The notes under the pieces were generated by a model. That model did not search any database. It was not told where the DNA came from and saw only the letters and a program-made list of their open reading frames with translations. Positions 9,396 to 19,000 of a stretch of 64,000 bases of DNA are shown one piece after another (positions within the stretch are counted from its first letter, which is position 1; each line of letters begins with the position of its first letter). A program made the translations under genes and the position numbers. The DNA is from Candidatus Rokuibacteriota bacterium (lineage in GTDB: Bacteria; Methylomirabilota; Methylomirabilia; Rokubacteriales; CSP1-6), in the NCBI GenBank assembly GCA_016200085.1, contig JACQFL010000042.1:28615-92614 (forward strand), written 5' to 3'.

Positions 9396-9403
<8 letters not shown>
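7925..9403 (+). CDS. FAD-dependent amine/amino-acid oxidoreductase (DAO family)
   Basis: This 492-residue flavoprotein has the dinucleotide-binding motif VLVVGAGIYGLPVAFFLA near residue 20 and the second acidic end VLVIEDN, followed by a C-terminal GSGCGTGFKLGPGVAWLL segment that resembles the FAD-covering end of sarcosine/N-methyl amino-acid oxidases. This DAO-type fold oxidises secondary or primary amino acids. It starts inside the end of hyuB (11-base overlap) and ends inside the start of the ABC ATPase gene (8-base overlap), so it is firmly part of the operon. A sequence of cyclic amide opening followed by amine oxidation would fit, for example N-methylhydantoin to carbamoylsarcosine to sarcosine, but a carbamoylase is not seen and this is only inference. 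Confidence 0.8.
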
Positions 9404-10163
<760 letters not shown>

Positions 10164-10221
10164 GCGCGCCGAGCGACCCGAGCGGGCTGGGCCCCGCCTG
10201 TCGCGCAGGCGCGCGGATCCA

Positions 10222-10929
10222 ATGACCGCGCTGCTCGAGATCGAGGACCTGCACGCCGGCTACGGCGACCACGAGATCCTCCGCGGGGTCGGGCTCCGGG
10301 TCGACGAGGGCGAGATCGTCACGATCATCGGGCCGAACGGCGCGGGCAAGTCGACGCTGCTCAAGACCCTCGCCGGGCTGATCCGGCCGACGGCCGGCTC
10401 GATCAGCTTCCGGGGCCGCACACTGGCGGGGGCCCGGCCCGACGCCGTGATCCGCCTCGGGCTCTGCTACGTGCCCCAGGAGGCGAACGTGTTCGGCGCG
10501 CTGAGCGTGGAGGAGAACCTCGCCATGGGCGGATGGGTGGCGTCCGGCGCGCGCGAGGCGCGCGTGCGCGAGGTCCTCGAGCTCTTCCCCGCCCTCGCGG
10601 GTCGCCGGCGCCAGCGTGCGGGCTCGCTGTCCGGCGGCGAGCGGCAGATGCTCGCGCTGGGCATGGCCCTCATGGTGGAGCCCGCCCTCCTGCTCCTGGA
10701 CGAGCCCTCGGCGGGCCTCGCCCCCGCCCTGCAGCGTTTGATTTTCGACCGCGTCCGTGAGATCAATGCGCGCGGCATCGGTATCGTGCTCGTGGAGCAG
10801 AACGCGCGGGAGTCGCTCCGGCTCTGCCGGCGCGGCTACGTGCTCGCGATGGGCCGGACCCAGGCCGAGGGACCCGGCACCGCGCTGCTCGAGGACGCGG
10901 ACATTCGCCGGCTCTACCTCGGAGGGTAG
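10222..10929 (+). CDS. livF: Branched-chain amino-acid-type ABC transporter ATPase (LivF-like)
   Basis: The 235-residue protein has Walker A GPNGAGKSTLLKTLAG, the Q-loop FRG...YVPQEANVFGALSVEENL, signature LSGGERQMLALGMALM and Walker B LLLLDEPSAGLAP, all typical of LivF. It pairs with the LivG-like ATPase 58 bases upstream. The 58-base gap holds a GC-rich stretch with a GGGCTGGGCCCCGCC motif; a similar GGGGCTGGGGCCCCGCC lies in the 86-base gap after this gene. Both could fold into short hairpins. Confidence 0.92.
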   Translation: MTALLEIEDLHAGYGDHEILRGVGLRVDEGEIVTIIGPNGAGKSTLLKTLAGLIRPTAGSISFRGRTLAGARPDAVIRLGLCYVPQEANVFGALSVEENLAMGGWVASGAREARVREVLELFPALAGRRRQRAGSLSGGERQMLALGMALMVEPALLLLDEPSAGLAPALQRLIFDRVREINARGIGIVLVEQNARESLRLCRRGYVLAMGRTQAEGPGTALLEDADIRRLYLGG

Positions 10930-11015
10930 TGCGAGCCGCAGGACGTCGCGGGGCTGGGGCCCCGCCGTCCGAGGCGAGCGAAAAACCAGGGTAGCAGGCA
11001 CACGGAGGAGATGAC

Positions 11016-12230
11016 ATGAGCGACGTGACACGACGCCAAGTGCTGGCCACGGCGGCAACCGGAGCCCTCGCGCTCGGCCGGCCGGCGGTGCTCCGCGCGC
11101 AGTCCAAGGAGCCGATCCACATCGGCACCCTCTGCCCGCTGACGGGCGCCGGCGGGTCCTATGGCCCGGACATGCAGAAGGCGATCGTCGCCGTGGCGGA
11201 GCGCATCAACAAGGCCGGCGGCATCTACGGCCGGCCGCTCGTGCTCTTCCACGAGGACGACCAGACCAACCCCGAGGCGGCCGTGCGCGCAGCGCGCAAG
11301 CTCATCGACGTCAACAAGGTGGTGTCGATGTGCTCCACCTGGGCGTCCGCGGTGACGCTCGCCGTGAAGCCGGTGGCCGTGGAAGGCAAGGTCTTCTACC
11401 TCAGCGTCTCCGGCGCCGACGCGGTCACCGAGGGCAACCACGGCGGCTACGTCGCGCGCACGCAGCCCAACACCCGGCTGCAGGCGCAGGTCTACGCCAA
11501 GTGGGTGCTCACGCGGAAGGAGGTCAAGCGCGTCGCCTACATGGCGCTGCAGACGCCGTACGCGGCGCCGTTCGGCGAGATGTTCAGCGGCGTGCTCAAG
11601 ACGGGCGGCCTCACCATCAGCGATACCCTGATCTACGAGGACAAGAAGCCGTCCTACCGGAGCGAGGTCACGCGCGTGCTCGCCACCAACCCGGACCTCA
11701 TCATGCTCTCGTGCTACACGCCCGACGGCACGGTGATGGCCAAGGAGCTCTACCGCGCGGGCTACAAGGGCGCCGTGCTCGGGCCCGCCTTCGCCGTCAA
11801 CGCCAAGTTCGTCGAGGGCGCGGGGGCCGAGGTGGCCGAGGGCATCTGGGCGATCGACCCCGCGCCGTCGTTCGACGCGCCGGCCTACAAGCAGTTCGCC
11901 GCCGCGGTGCCTCAGGCCGACAAGAACCCCTACGCGGCCCAGTCGTGGGACCACATGACGCTGATCGGCCTGGCGCTGGTGGCCGGCAAGGGCGAGGCCT
12001 CGGGCACCGTCATCAAGGACAACCTGCGCACGGTCTCGAACCCGCCGGGTACCGTGGTGACCTCGTGGGAGGAGGGCGCGAAGCTCCTGCGCGAGGGCAA
12101 GAAGATCAACTACGAGGGCGCCTCCGGCTCGTGTGACTTCGACGCGCAGGGCGACATCCTCTCCCGGCCGTTCGGGGCCTATCAGGTACGCAAGGGCAAG
12201 ATCGAGCAGGTGAGCATCATCAACCCCTGA
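11016..12230 (+). CDS. ABC transporter substrate-binding protein (LivK-type, Tat-exported)
   Basis: The 404-residue product opens MSDVTRRQVLATAATGALALG, a twin-arginine signal, with likely processing near LRAQS. The mature part IHIGTLCPLTGAGGSYGPDM and the later NEAGGIYGRPLVLFHEDDQTNP-like region are Periplasmic_binding_6 features; this family binds branched-chain amino acids, amides, urea and other small polar compounds. Good Shine-Dalgarno (GGAGGAG) lies 7 bases upstream of the ATG. It lies between the two ATPase genes and the two permease genes, an uncommon order for Liv operons. A family A repeat separates it from livH, which could adjust the ratio of binding protein to permease mRNA. Confidence 0.9.
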   Translation: MSDVTRRQVLATAATGALALGRPAVLRAQSKEPIHIGTLCPLTGAGGSYGPDMQKAIVAVAERINKAGGIYGRPLVLFHEDDQTNPEAAVRAARKLIDVNKVVSMCSTWASAVTLAVKPVAVEGKVFYLSVSGADAVTEGNHGGYVARTQPNTRLQAQVYAKWVLTRKEVKRVAYMALQTPYAAPFGEMFSGVLKTGGLTISDTLIYEDKKPSYRSEVTRVLATNPDLIMLSCYTPDGTVMAKELYRAGYKGAVLGPAFAVNAKFVEGAGAEVAEGIWAIDPAPSFDAPAYKQFAAAVPQADKNPYAAQSWDHMTLIGLALVAGKGEASGTVIKDNLRTVSNPPGTVVTSWEEGAKLLREGKKINYEGASGSCDFDAQGDILSRPFGAYQVRKGKIEQVSIINP

Positions 12231-12253
12231 GATCGCGTGAACATCACGCCATT

Positions 12254-12409
12254 TCGAGGGGCGCCGCGGGTTCCCCGCGGCGTCCCGAGCGTCGGGGGGC
12301 TTGGGGGGCACCCGGAGCCCCTTCGGCAAGCGCGGTATCGAGGAGCGCCCCGGGTCCCCCGGGGCGCTCCGAGCGTTGGGGGGCTTGGGGGGCGCCCGGA
12401 GCCCCCCAT
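12254..12409 (+). repeat. Family A structured repeat, two tandem copies
   Basis: Two related units of about 72 bases start at 12254 and 12339 with TCGAGGRGCGCC. The second contains a perfect 13-base stem with a 3-base loop at 12342-12370 (GGAGCGCCCCGGG, loop TCC) and a 7-base stem at 12387-12407 (GGGGGGC, loop GCCCGGA). The first copy has the same layout with a different stem sequence and one wobble. The pair fills the gap between the binding-protein gene and livH and ends 8 bases before the livH ATG. Related copies lie at 16176, 30788 (two copies), 43923 and a weak one at 52391. Confidence 0.8.
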
Positions 12410-12415
12410 GTTCTG

Positions 12416-13270
12416 ATGTCCGCGCAGTACCTGTTCAACGGAATCGTGACCGGCGGCATCCTGGCCCTGCCCGCCGTCGCCTTCTCGCTGCTCTGGAAGC
12501 TCCTGCGCTTCCCCAACTTCGCGGTCAGCGCTTACCTCACCGTGGGCGCCTTCGCGGCGCTGACCGCCAACCGCGGCCTCGGCTGGCCGCTCGCCTCCGC
12601 GTGGCTCGGGGCGCTGGCCGTCACCGCGCTCGTCGCGTGGCTGGTCGACCGCGTCACCTTCCGCCCCATGCGCGCCCGGCGCCCCTTCTCGCTGGCCATC
12701 GCGTCGATCGGGGTCACCTTCGTGCTGGAGAACGTGATCCGCTTCGTCTGGGGCAACGACTTCCGCGCCTACGACGTCCCGGTGACGCGCGCCATGACGT
12801 GGGCGGGCCTGCGCATCGGCCGCGAGCAGCTCGACATCCTCGGCGTGGCCGTCGCGCTCATGCTGCTGGCCCAGATCTTCCTCACGCGCACCCGGCTCGG
12901 CATCGCCATGCGCGCCACCGCCGACAACCCGCCGCTCGCGACCGTCAAGGGCGTCCCCACCGAGCGCGTCATCGGGCTGGCGACGCTCGGCGGCGGCGCG
13001 CTGGCGGGCGGCGCGGGTGTCTTCCTCGGGCTGGACACCTCGATTGATCCGCTGCTGGGCGCCGGGCTCATCATCTCGGTCTTCGCCGCCGCCATCCTCG
13101 GCGGCATCGGCTCGGCGCCGGGGGCGCTGGCGGGCGCGCTGATTGTCGGCATCGTCGAGGAGGTGGGCACCCTCGTGATCCCGCCCACGTACAAGTCGGC
13201 CATCGGCTTCTTCATCATCCTCGTGGTCCTGCTCGTGCGCCCCACCGGCCTGGCCGGAGCCCGCACGTGA
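12416..13270 (+). CDS. livH: ABC transporter permease (LivH-like)
   Basis: This 284-residue integral membrane protein has about eight hydrophobic segments, an early GIVTGGILALPAVAFSLLWK and the permease loop region RTRLGIAMRATADNPPLA that contacts the ATPase (EAA-like loop of the Liv family). It ends LVVLLVRPTGLAG. No Shine-Dalgarno is visible before ATG 12416 because the family A repeat abuts it, so initiation may depend on structure or on coupling. The stop overlaps the GTG start of livM by 4 bases (GTGA). Confidence 0.9.
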   Translation: MSAQYLFNGIVTGGILALPAVAFSLLWKLLRFPNFAVSAYLTVGAFAALTANRGLGWPLASAWLGALAVTALVAWLVDRVTFRPMRARRPFSLAIASIGVTFVLENVIRFVWGNDFRAYDVPVTRAMTWAGLRIGREQLDILGVAVALMLLAQIFLTRTRLGIAMRATADNPPLATVKGVPTERVIGLATLGGGALAGGAGVFLGLDTSIDPLLGAGLIISVFAAAILGGIGSAPGALAGALIVGIVEEVGTLVIPPTYKSAIGFFIILVVLLVRPTGLAGART

Positions 13271-14148
13271 CGGGCTACCTCGTCGCCATCGCCACGCTCG
13301 TCGGCATCCGCGCGCTGCTCGCGCTGGGCCTCAACGTGCAATGGGGGTTCACGGGCCTGGTCAACCTCGGCGTCGTCGCCTTCTTCGGGGTCGGCGCCTA
13401 CACGGCCGGGCTGCTCGCCGTGGCGGGCGTCGCGCTGCCCGCCGCGTGGGCGGCGGCGATCGTGGCGAGCGCGCTCGCGGGCGCCCTGCTCGCCACGGTC
13501 GCCTTGCGCCTGCGCGAGGACTACCTGGCCATCGTCACCCTGGGCTTCGGCGAGGTGCTGCGGCTGTTCCTCCTCAACGAGGCCTGGCTCACGCGCGGCG
13601 CCAACGGGATCACGGGCATCCCGCGACCGCTCCGCTCGTGGTTCCCCGCCCACTACGACCTCTTCTACCTCGGGCTCGTGCTCGGGTGCGTGGCCCTGAT
13701 CTACCTCGCGCTCGAGCGGCTGCGGCGCTCGCCCTTCGGCCGGGCGCTGCGCGCCATCCGCGAGGACGAGACGGTGGCGACGGTGGCGGGCAAGAATATC
13801 GTGCGCTTCAAGGTGCAGGCCTTCGTGATCGGCGCCGCAGTGGCCGGGCTCGCCGGCATCCTCTTCGGGCACTACCTGGCGTACATCGAGCCCAACATGT
13901 TCGTGCCGCAGGAGACGCTCTTCGTCTGGCTCGCCCTGATCCTCGGCGGCAGCGGCAACAACCGCGGCGCCATCCTCGGCGCCGTGGTGCTCCTCGGGCT
14001 CCTCGAGGGCAGCCGCTTCGCCAAGGACGTCATCCCGTTCCTCACCGGCGTGCGCCTCGCGGCCGCCCAGCAGATGCTGGTGGGCCTCCTGCTCGTCGTG
14101 CTGATGATCAAGCGCCCCGAGGGTCTGCTGCCCGAGCGCGCGCCGTGA
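13267..14148 (+). CDS. livM: ABC transporter permease (LivM-like)
   Basis: The 293-residue membrane protein has the LivM hallmark GLNVQWGFTGLVNLGVVAFFGVG region near residue 22, the EDYLAIVTLGFGEVLRLFLLNE segment and RALRAIREDETVATVAGKN, the cytoplasmic coupling loop. It completes the importer with LivH. It is the last intact gene of the hydantoinase operon; remnants of a solute-binding gene follow within 30 bases. Confidence 0.92.
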   Translation: MTGYLVAIATLVGIRALLALGLNVQWGFTGLVNLGVVAFFGVGAYTAGLLAVAGVALPAAWAAAIVASALAGALLATVALRLREDYLAIVTLGFGEVLRLFLLNEAWLTRGANGITGIPRPLRSWFPAHYDLFYLGLVLGCVALIYLALERLRRSPFGRALRAIREDETVATVAGKNIVRFKVQAFVIGAAVAGLAGILFGHYLAYIEPNMFVPQETLFVWLALILGGSGNNRGAILGAVVLLGLLEGSRFAKDVIPFLTGVRLAAAQQMLVGLLLVVLMIKRPEGLLPERAP

Positions 14149-14172
14149 GCGTGTCCGGATCGACCGAGTTGC

Positions 14173-14463
14173 GCGGACTCGACGGCGGCACTGCTCGTAG
14201 TGGCAGGCGCGATGTTTGGGTTCCACCGAACACGGCAGCACGTGGATGCTGGTGGCCTCCTGTTCTATGGGCCGAGCATCACCGACCTGTTCCGGCGCGC
14301 CGCCACGTTTGTGGACAGAATCCTCAAAGGCGCCAAGCCCGCCGACCTGCCTGTCGAGCAGCCGACGAAGTTCGAGCTGGTGATCAATCTCAAGACCGCC
14401 AAGGCCTTCGGCCTGACGGTCCCCCGGTCGGTGCTGAGGCGGGGGGATCAGGTGATTGAATGA
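14173..14463 (+). pseudogene. Remnant of ABC solute-binding protein gene (C-terminal part, internal deletion)
   Basis: The readable frame gives DSTAALLVVAGAMFGFHRTR and then directly HVDAGGLLFYGPSITDLFRR and the family ending KFELVINLKTAKAFGLTVP. In the intact paralogue next door about 15-20 residues (a VDLAAKNRLPAVYPWRE-type segment) lie between these two parts, so this copy lost its whole N-terminal two thirds and also an internal piece. The final 70 residues are almost identical in pattern to the end of the neighbouring gene. The TGA overlaps the ATG of the next gene (ATGA). It probably arose by tandem duplication followed by decay and is unlikely to make a functional protein. Confidence 0.8.
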
Positions 14464-15450
14464 ACCGGCGCACGTTCATATGCTGGCTCACGCTTGGAAC
14501 GCTCTCTGCGCCGCTCGCCGCCGAGGCCCAGCCGGCGGCCAAGATCGCTCGAATAGGCTTCCTGGCGAACAACCCGGCCGGTAGCCCCCACCTGCGAGAG
14601 GCCTTCCTCCAAGGACTGCGTGACCTCGGTTACGTCGAGGGCCGCAACGTCGTGATCGAATACCGATCTGCCGAGGGGAAGTGGGACCGGTTCCCCGCTC
14701 TTGCGGCCGAACTGGTTGCCCTCAAGGTTGATGTCATCGTGGCCGCAAACAGCCTCGCCGTCCTGCCCGCCAAGCAAGCGACCAGGACTATCCCCATTGT
14801 CTTCACTGCTGTTCCCGATGCAGTTGGGAGCGGGTTCGTCACCAGCCTGGCGCGGCCGGGCGGCAATGTCACGGGGTTGTCCGGCCTCGCCCCGGAGCTA
14901 GTCGGCAAGTGTCTGGAACAGCTCACGCAGGCCGTTCCGGGGGTCAGTCGGGTCGCTGTCCTCTGGCATCCAGGTGCCTTCGGCGAACGCACGCAAAGAG
15001 ACATGCTGAAGGAAGCAGAAGTCGCGGCACGGGCGCTGGGGGGTGCGGCTTCAATTCGTTGAGGCGCGAGGGCCCGACGATTTCGGCAGGGCCTTCTCGG
15101 AGATGACCAGGGCGCGCGCGGGTGCTCTGACTGTGCTGACAAGCGGCATGTTCTTCAATGAGCGAAGACGCCTCGTGGACCTGGCGGCAAAGAACCGGCT
15201 GCCGGCAGTGTACCCATGGAGGGAGGCGGTCGATGCCGGGGGCCTTATGTCCTATGGATCGAACATTGCTGATTTGTATCGGCGCGCCGCTATCTACGTG
15301 GACAAGATTCTCCAAGGCGCCAAGCCCGGCGACCTGCCCGTCGAGCAGCCGACGAAGTTCGAGCTGGTGATCAACCTGAAAACGGCGAAGGCGCTCGGGC
15401 TAACGATCCCGCAGTCGGTGCTGCGGCAGGCTGATCAGGTCATTGTATGA
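14460..15450 (+). pseudogene. ABC solute-binding protein (PF04392 type), frameshifted
   Basis: The first frame (14460-15062) codes MNRRTFICWLTLGTLSAPLA, a signal peptide ending AEAQP, then KIARIGFLANNPAG, the start of the ABC_sub_bind family, and runs to ARALGGAASIR. The second frame (from about 15043 to 15450) continues LQFVEARGPDDFGRAF to the expected C-terminus. Fusing them at the six-G run at 15038-15043 by removing one G gives ALGVRLQFVEARG and a protein of about 330 residues, the normal length. The break is therefore one extra base in a homopolymer, either a real inactivating mutation or a sequencing error. Proteins of this family bind uncharacterised small solutes. The decayed tandem paralogue lies immediately upstream. 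Confidence 0.85.
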
Positions 15451-15561
15451 GATGACGACCACGAAGTCGCGTCCTGGATTTTCCACATCACGCGGGACAC
15501 GACCGCGACGTGACGGCTGAGGGACATTGACGTTCGTCCTCGCGCTCGTTAACGTCGATTC

Positions 15562-16143
15562 GTGAAGCAGGCGCCTCTGACCGTGCGCCGATGGAAGCGA
15601 GTCGAGTACGACCGGCTCGTTGACCTCGGCATGTTCCAGGACGAGCCCCTGGAGCTCATCGCCGGGCACCTGATCGTGGCCGAGCCTCAAGGCAGCTGGC
15701 ACGCGGCGACGATCGAAATCGTCGCCGAGGCGCTGCGAGGCGTCCTGCCGCCCGGATGGGTGGTGCGGGACGAGAAGCCGCTCGCCCTCGACGACGACTC
15801 CTCCCCCGAACCGGACGTCGCGGTCGTCCCCGGGCGCCACGCGGACTACCTGGCGGCGCATCCCGATCGCCCCGCACTCGCCATCGAGATCGCCGAGACC
15901 AGCCTGCACTTCGACCGCGAGCACAAGGGCAGCCTGTATGCCCGCGCGAGGATCGTGGACTACTGGATCGTCAACCTCGTCGACGACGTGCTCGAGGTGT
16001 ATCGCGAGCCTGTGACGGACCCGCTGGCGCCGTACGGCTGGCGGTATCGCTCGATGACCAGGCTCGTACCCCCCGCCGACCTTGCCCTGCTCGCGCTCCC
16101 CGCCGCCCACGTCGCCGTCGCCGACCTGCTGCCGTCCCGCTGA
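15562..16143 (+). CDS. Uma2-family (DUF820) PD-(D/E)XK endonuclease-like protein
   Basis: The 193-residue protein matches the Uma2/DUF820 family: RRWKRVEYDRLVDLGMF at the start, an ELIAGHLIVAEPQG strand pair, SPEPDVAVVP, LAIEIAETSLHFDREHKGSLYARA and VDYWIVNL. The likely catalytic set is Asp85, Glu109 and Lys122 of the PD-(D/E)XK fold. These proteins are abundant in cyanobacteria and some soil phyla; their function is poorly known and they are often lone genes. GTG 15562 is the start. It stands alone on the plus strand, 111 bases after the broken solute-binding gene, and a family A-like repeat follows it. Confidence 0.88.
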   Translation: MKQAPLTVRRWKRVEYDRLVDLGMFQDEPLELIAGHLIVAEPQGSWHAATIEIVAEALRGVLPPGWVVRDEKPLALDDDSSPEPDVAVVPGRHADYLAAHPDRPALAIEIAETSLHFDREHKGSLYARARIVDYWIVNLVDDVLEVYREPVTDPLAPYGWRYRSMTRLVPPADLALLALPAAHVAVADLLPSR

Positions 16144-16175
16144 GCGCCCCGCCGTCGGAGACTCGGAGCGCGTGG

Positions 16176-16253
16176 GCATCGAGGCGCGCCACGGCTCCGC
16201 CGGGGCGAGCCGAGCGTCGGGGGAGCGGCATGGGGCCCGCCGCGGCCCCCCAT
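16176..16253. repeat. Family A structured repeat, diverged copy
   Basis: The gap between the convergent Uma2 and DUF420 genes contains GCATCGAGGCGCGCCACGGC, then GGGGCGAGCCGAGCGTCGGG and ends GCCGCGGCCCCCCAT, following the order of the family A unit (start tag, first hairpin, GAGCGT spacer, G-run then C-run) but with lower similarity. It lies at the shared 3' end of two convergent genes, a position suited to a bidirectional terminator. Confidence 0.5.
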
Positions 16254-16820
16254 CTACAACCGATACAGCATCCAGAAGATGACCACGCCCGTGACCGACA
16301 CGTAGAGCCACATCGGCAGGGTCCAGCGCGCCACGCGCACGTGGCGGTCGTACTGGCCGCGCAGCCCGCGGTAGAGCGTGGTCAGCGCGAAGGGCACGAT
16401 CACGGCGGCGAGCACGATGTGGGTCAGCAGGAGCGTCAGGTAGACCGCGCGTAGGGGACCGTGATCGCCGAAGGGCTTCGAGCCCGCGTGATAGTGGTAC
16501 ACGACGTAGGAGAGCAGGAAGAGCATCGAGGTCACGAAGGCGGCGATCATGCAGCGCTTGTGGGCGGTGATGCGACGGCGCGTGATGAAGAGGTAGCCGG
16601 AGGCCAGCAGCAGCGCGCTGGTGGCGTTGAGCCACGCGTTCAGGGCGGGCAGCGCGGAGACGTCGAGCGTCGTCGTGGCCGCGAGCGGCCGGCCGCCGAG
16701 GAGCAAGACGCCCACCGCGGCGACCACGAGCACCGAGATCACCGCGATGACGGTGAGCCCGACGCGGTCACGCCGGTCCGTCCCGGTGGTCGTGACGTCC
16801 GGCGGCGTGAGCGGCGGCAT
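16254..16820 (-). CDS. DUF420 membrane protein
   Basis: The 188-residue protein has a short polar N-terminus and about five hydrophobic segments (VGLTVIAVISVLVVAAVGVLLL first, then four more), with HKRCMIAAFVTSMLFLLSYVVYHY and the conserved HIVLAAVIVPFAL. This is DUF420, whose members often sit beside cytochrome oxidase assembly genes and carry membrane histidines suggestive of haem or metal binding; the role is not established. ATG 16820-16818 overlaps the TGA of the diaphorase gene by one base, so it is coupled to the C1 operon. Association with a formate dehydrogenase is unusual and could mean an extra membrane redox step. Confidence 0.85.
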   Translation of the reverse strand: MPPLTPPDVTTTGTDRRDRVGLTVIAVISVLVVAAVGVLLLGGRPLAATTTLDVSALPALNAWLNATSALLLASGYLFITRRRITAHKRCMIAAFVTSMLFLLSYVVYHYHAGSKPFGDHGPLRAVYLTLLLTHIVLAAVIVPFALTTLYRGLRGQYDRHVRVARWTLPMWLYVSVTGVVIFWMLYRL

Positions 16821-19000
16821 CAGCGCGGAGCGCCCAGCACCGCGCCGAAGTCCTCGAGCGCGCGCACCAGCGCGAGCGACGCGGCCTGACCGAGGCCGCA
16901 GAGCGACGCGAGCTGGATCGCCTCGGAGAGTTCGCGCGCCGGCGGCACCGCGGCGTCGTCCTTCAGCGTGTCCAGGAGCGTCAGCAGCCGCGGCAGCCCT
17001 TCGCGGCACGGCGTGCACTTGCCGCACGACTCGCGCGCGTTGAAGGCCAGCAGCGTGCGCACGACGTCCCGCACCGACGCCTCGGCCGGCAGCGCGGCGA
17101 TGCCGCCCGTGCCCGGGGAGACCTGGCCGCGCGGCTCCATGGGCACGTCGAAGAGCGCGGCGGGCACGATGCTCCCCGAGGGGCCGCCCACCACCGCGCC
17201 GAGCCACGCCCGGCCACCCGCGAGCCCGCCCGCGACGTCATCGAGCAGCGCGCGCAGCGTGACCCCGTTGCGCACCTCGACGACGCCCGGGCGCCGCAGA
17301 GGGCCGGCCAGCCCGAAGAGCTTGGTGCCGGGCGCGCGCGCCGTCCCGAGGGCGGCGAAGGCCTCGCCCCCTCCCGCCACGATCGCGGGGATCGCGGCCA
17401 GCGTCTCCACGTTGTTGATCACGGTCGGGCGTCCCCAGAGCCCGGTCTCCACGGGGAAGGGCGGGCGCGTGCGCGGCTGGGGCCGGCGTCCCTCGATCGA
17501 TTCGAGCAGGGCCGTCTCCTCGCCGAGCACGAAGCCTCCACCGCCCCGGAGGATCTCGACCGTACAGGAGAACGCCGTGCCGAGAATCTCCTCACCGGCC
17601 AGGCCGGCGGCCTCGGCGGCGGCCACGGCCTCGGCCAGCCGGCGGGCGGCCGGCTCCGCCTCGCCATGTATATAGAGGAAGGCGTGCCCTGCCCCGACGG
17701 CCCAGGCCGCGAGCAGGACCCCTTCGAGGACTTGATGAGGATCGGCCTCCAAGAGGTGGCGATCCTTGAAGATTCCAGGCTCGCCCTCCTCGCCGTTCAT
17801 CACCACGTAACGGACCGGCCCCGCCGCCCTGCGACAGGCCTCCCACTTGAGGGCGGTAGGAAAGAACGCGCCACCACGGCCCTGGAGCCCCGAGGCCTTG
17901 ACCGCCGCGATGACGGCCTCCGGCGAGCCCTCGAGCGCATGCGCGAGAGGGGCGTAGGCGTTGGCCGCGAGGGCCTCGTCCAGATCGGCCGGATCGCTCC
18001 AGCCGGCGCGCGCCAGGAGCAGGCGCTCCTGGCCGGCCCAGAAGGCATGGAGCACCGCCGGCGTCAGCCCGCGCCATGGCGTGTCGGTCCACGCCACCCC
18101 GGCGAAGCCCGCGAGGCGGAGATCGTCGTCGCCCGCGAGGGCGTCGAGCAGGCGCCCTACCGCCCGGGGCTCGACGCGCTCGAGGAGCACGCGCGGCCAC
18201 CCCTCGTGCGCGATCGCAACCGCGGGCGCGGCGTAGCAGGCGCCGCCGCACGCGCCGTCGACCACTCGCGCCGCGAGACCGCGCGCCGCCACCGCCGAGG
18301 CGAGCGCCGCGCGCAGCGCCGCGGCGCCCACCGCATCCGCGCACCCGCCGCCCTGCACCGTCAGCGTCGTCGGGGGGCGCGCGCCGACGCGCTCGAACGC
18401 CGCCCGGCGGAGCGAGGCCAGGGCGGCGCGGGCCGAGCCACCCGTCGACGCCTGCCGCCCGCGCGCGACCCCGCGGCCCTCGGCGTGGCCGTCACCATCG
18501 GCGGCCCCGGCGCCGTGAGCGCCGGGGATCAGATCGAGCTGGGCGGCCGCCCCGCGGAACCAGCGGTCGACCATCGCGAGGTCGGCCTCGCCCACGCGCC
18601 CGTGACAGGCGCCGTCCACCTCGACGAGCGGGGCCATCGAGCAGGCGAAGAGGCAGTCGGCGCTCTCGAGCGTCATCTCGCCATCGGCAGTGGTCTGCCC
18701 GGGCTTCACGCGATGCCGGGCCGCCAGCGCGTCGAGGAAGGCGCCGCCGCCGAGGAGTCCACACGCGACGCCGGTGCACACGCGCACGACGTGGCGGCCG
18801 GGCTGCGCGAGGCGGAGCTCGGGATACGCGCTGGCCACGCCGTGCACCTCGCTGGCGGGCACCCGCAGCCATGCGGCGATCGCGGAGAGTGACGGCTCGG
18901 AGATCCAGCCCTCCGCGTGCTGCACGGCGCGGAGCGCCGGGAGCAGCCACCGGCGCTCGCGCGGAAATCCGTCGAGGACGGCGGAGACGTCAGGCTCCAC
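16820..19000 (-). CDS. NuoE-NuoF fusion, NAD(H)/FMN diaphorase subunit of formate dehydrogenase
   Basis: This 726-residue protein joins two complex I-type modules. Residues 1-150 are NuoE-like with [2Fe-2S] ligands Cys75, Cys80, Cys116 and Cys120 (VCTGVAC and ADCLFAC). A Gly/Ala-rich linker follows, then NuoF: a thioredoxin-like N-terminal region with GGACYA, the FMN/NAD loop GRGGAFFPTALKWE, NGEEGEPGIFKDRHLLE and the C-terminal [4Fe-4S] ligands Cys659, Cys662, Cys665 (ESCGKCTPCREG) and Cys701. Such a subunit passes electrons between the molybdenum subunit and NAD+. GTG 19000 was chosen because homology begins at VEPDVSAVLDGFPRE; it lies 11 bases inside the end of the cyclohydrolase gene. The catalytic subunit is encoded three genes upstream. 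Confidence 0.9.
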   Translation of the reverse strand: MEPDVSAVLDGFPRERRWLLPALRAVQHAEGWISEPSLSAIAAWLRVPASEVHGVASAYPELRLAQPGRHVVRVCTGVACGLLGGGAFLDALAARHRVKPGQTTADGEMTLESADCLFACSMAPLVEVDGACHGRVGEADLAMVDRWFRGAAAQLDLIPGAHGAGAADGDGHAEGRGVARGRQASTGGSARAALASLRRAAFERVGARPPTTLTVQGGGCADAVGAAALRAALASAVAARGLAARVVDGACGGACYAAPAVAIAHEGWPRVLLERVEPRAVGRLLDALAGDDDLRLAGFAGVAWTDTPWRGLTPAVLHAFWAGQERLLLARAGWSDPADLDEALAANAYAPLAHALEGSPEAVIAAVKASGLQGRGGAFFPTALKWEACRRAAGPVRYVVMNGEEGEPGIFKDRHLLEADPHQVLEGVLLAAWAVGAGHAFLYIHGEAEPAARRLAEAVAAAEAAGLAGEEILGTAFSCTVEILRGGGGFVLGEETALLESIEGRRPQPRTRPPFPVETGLWGRPTVINNVETLAAIPAIVAGGGEAFAALGTARAPGTKLFGLAGPLRRPGVVEVRNGVTLRALLDDVAGGLAGGRAWLGAVVGGPSGSIVPAALFDVPMEPRGQVSPGTGGIAALPAEASVRDVVRTLLAFNARESCGKCTPCREGLPRLLTLLDTLKDDAAVPPARELSEAIQLASLCGLGQAASLALVRALEDFGAVLGAPR

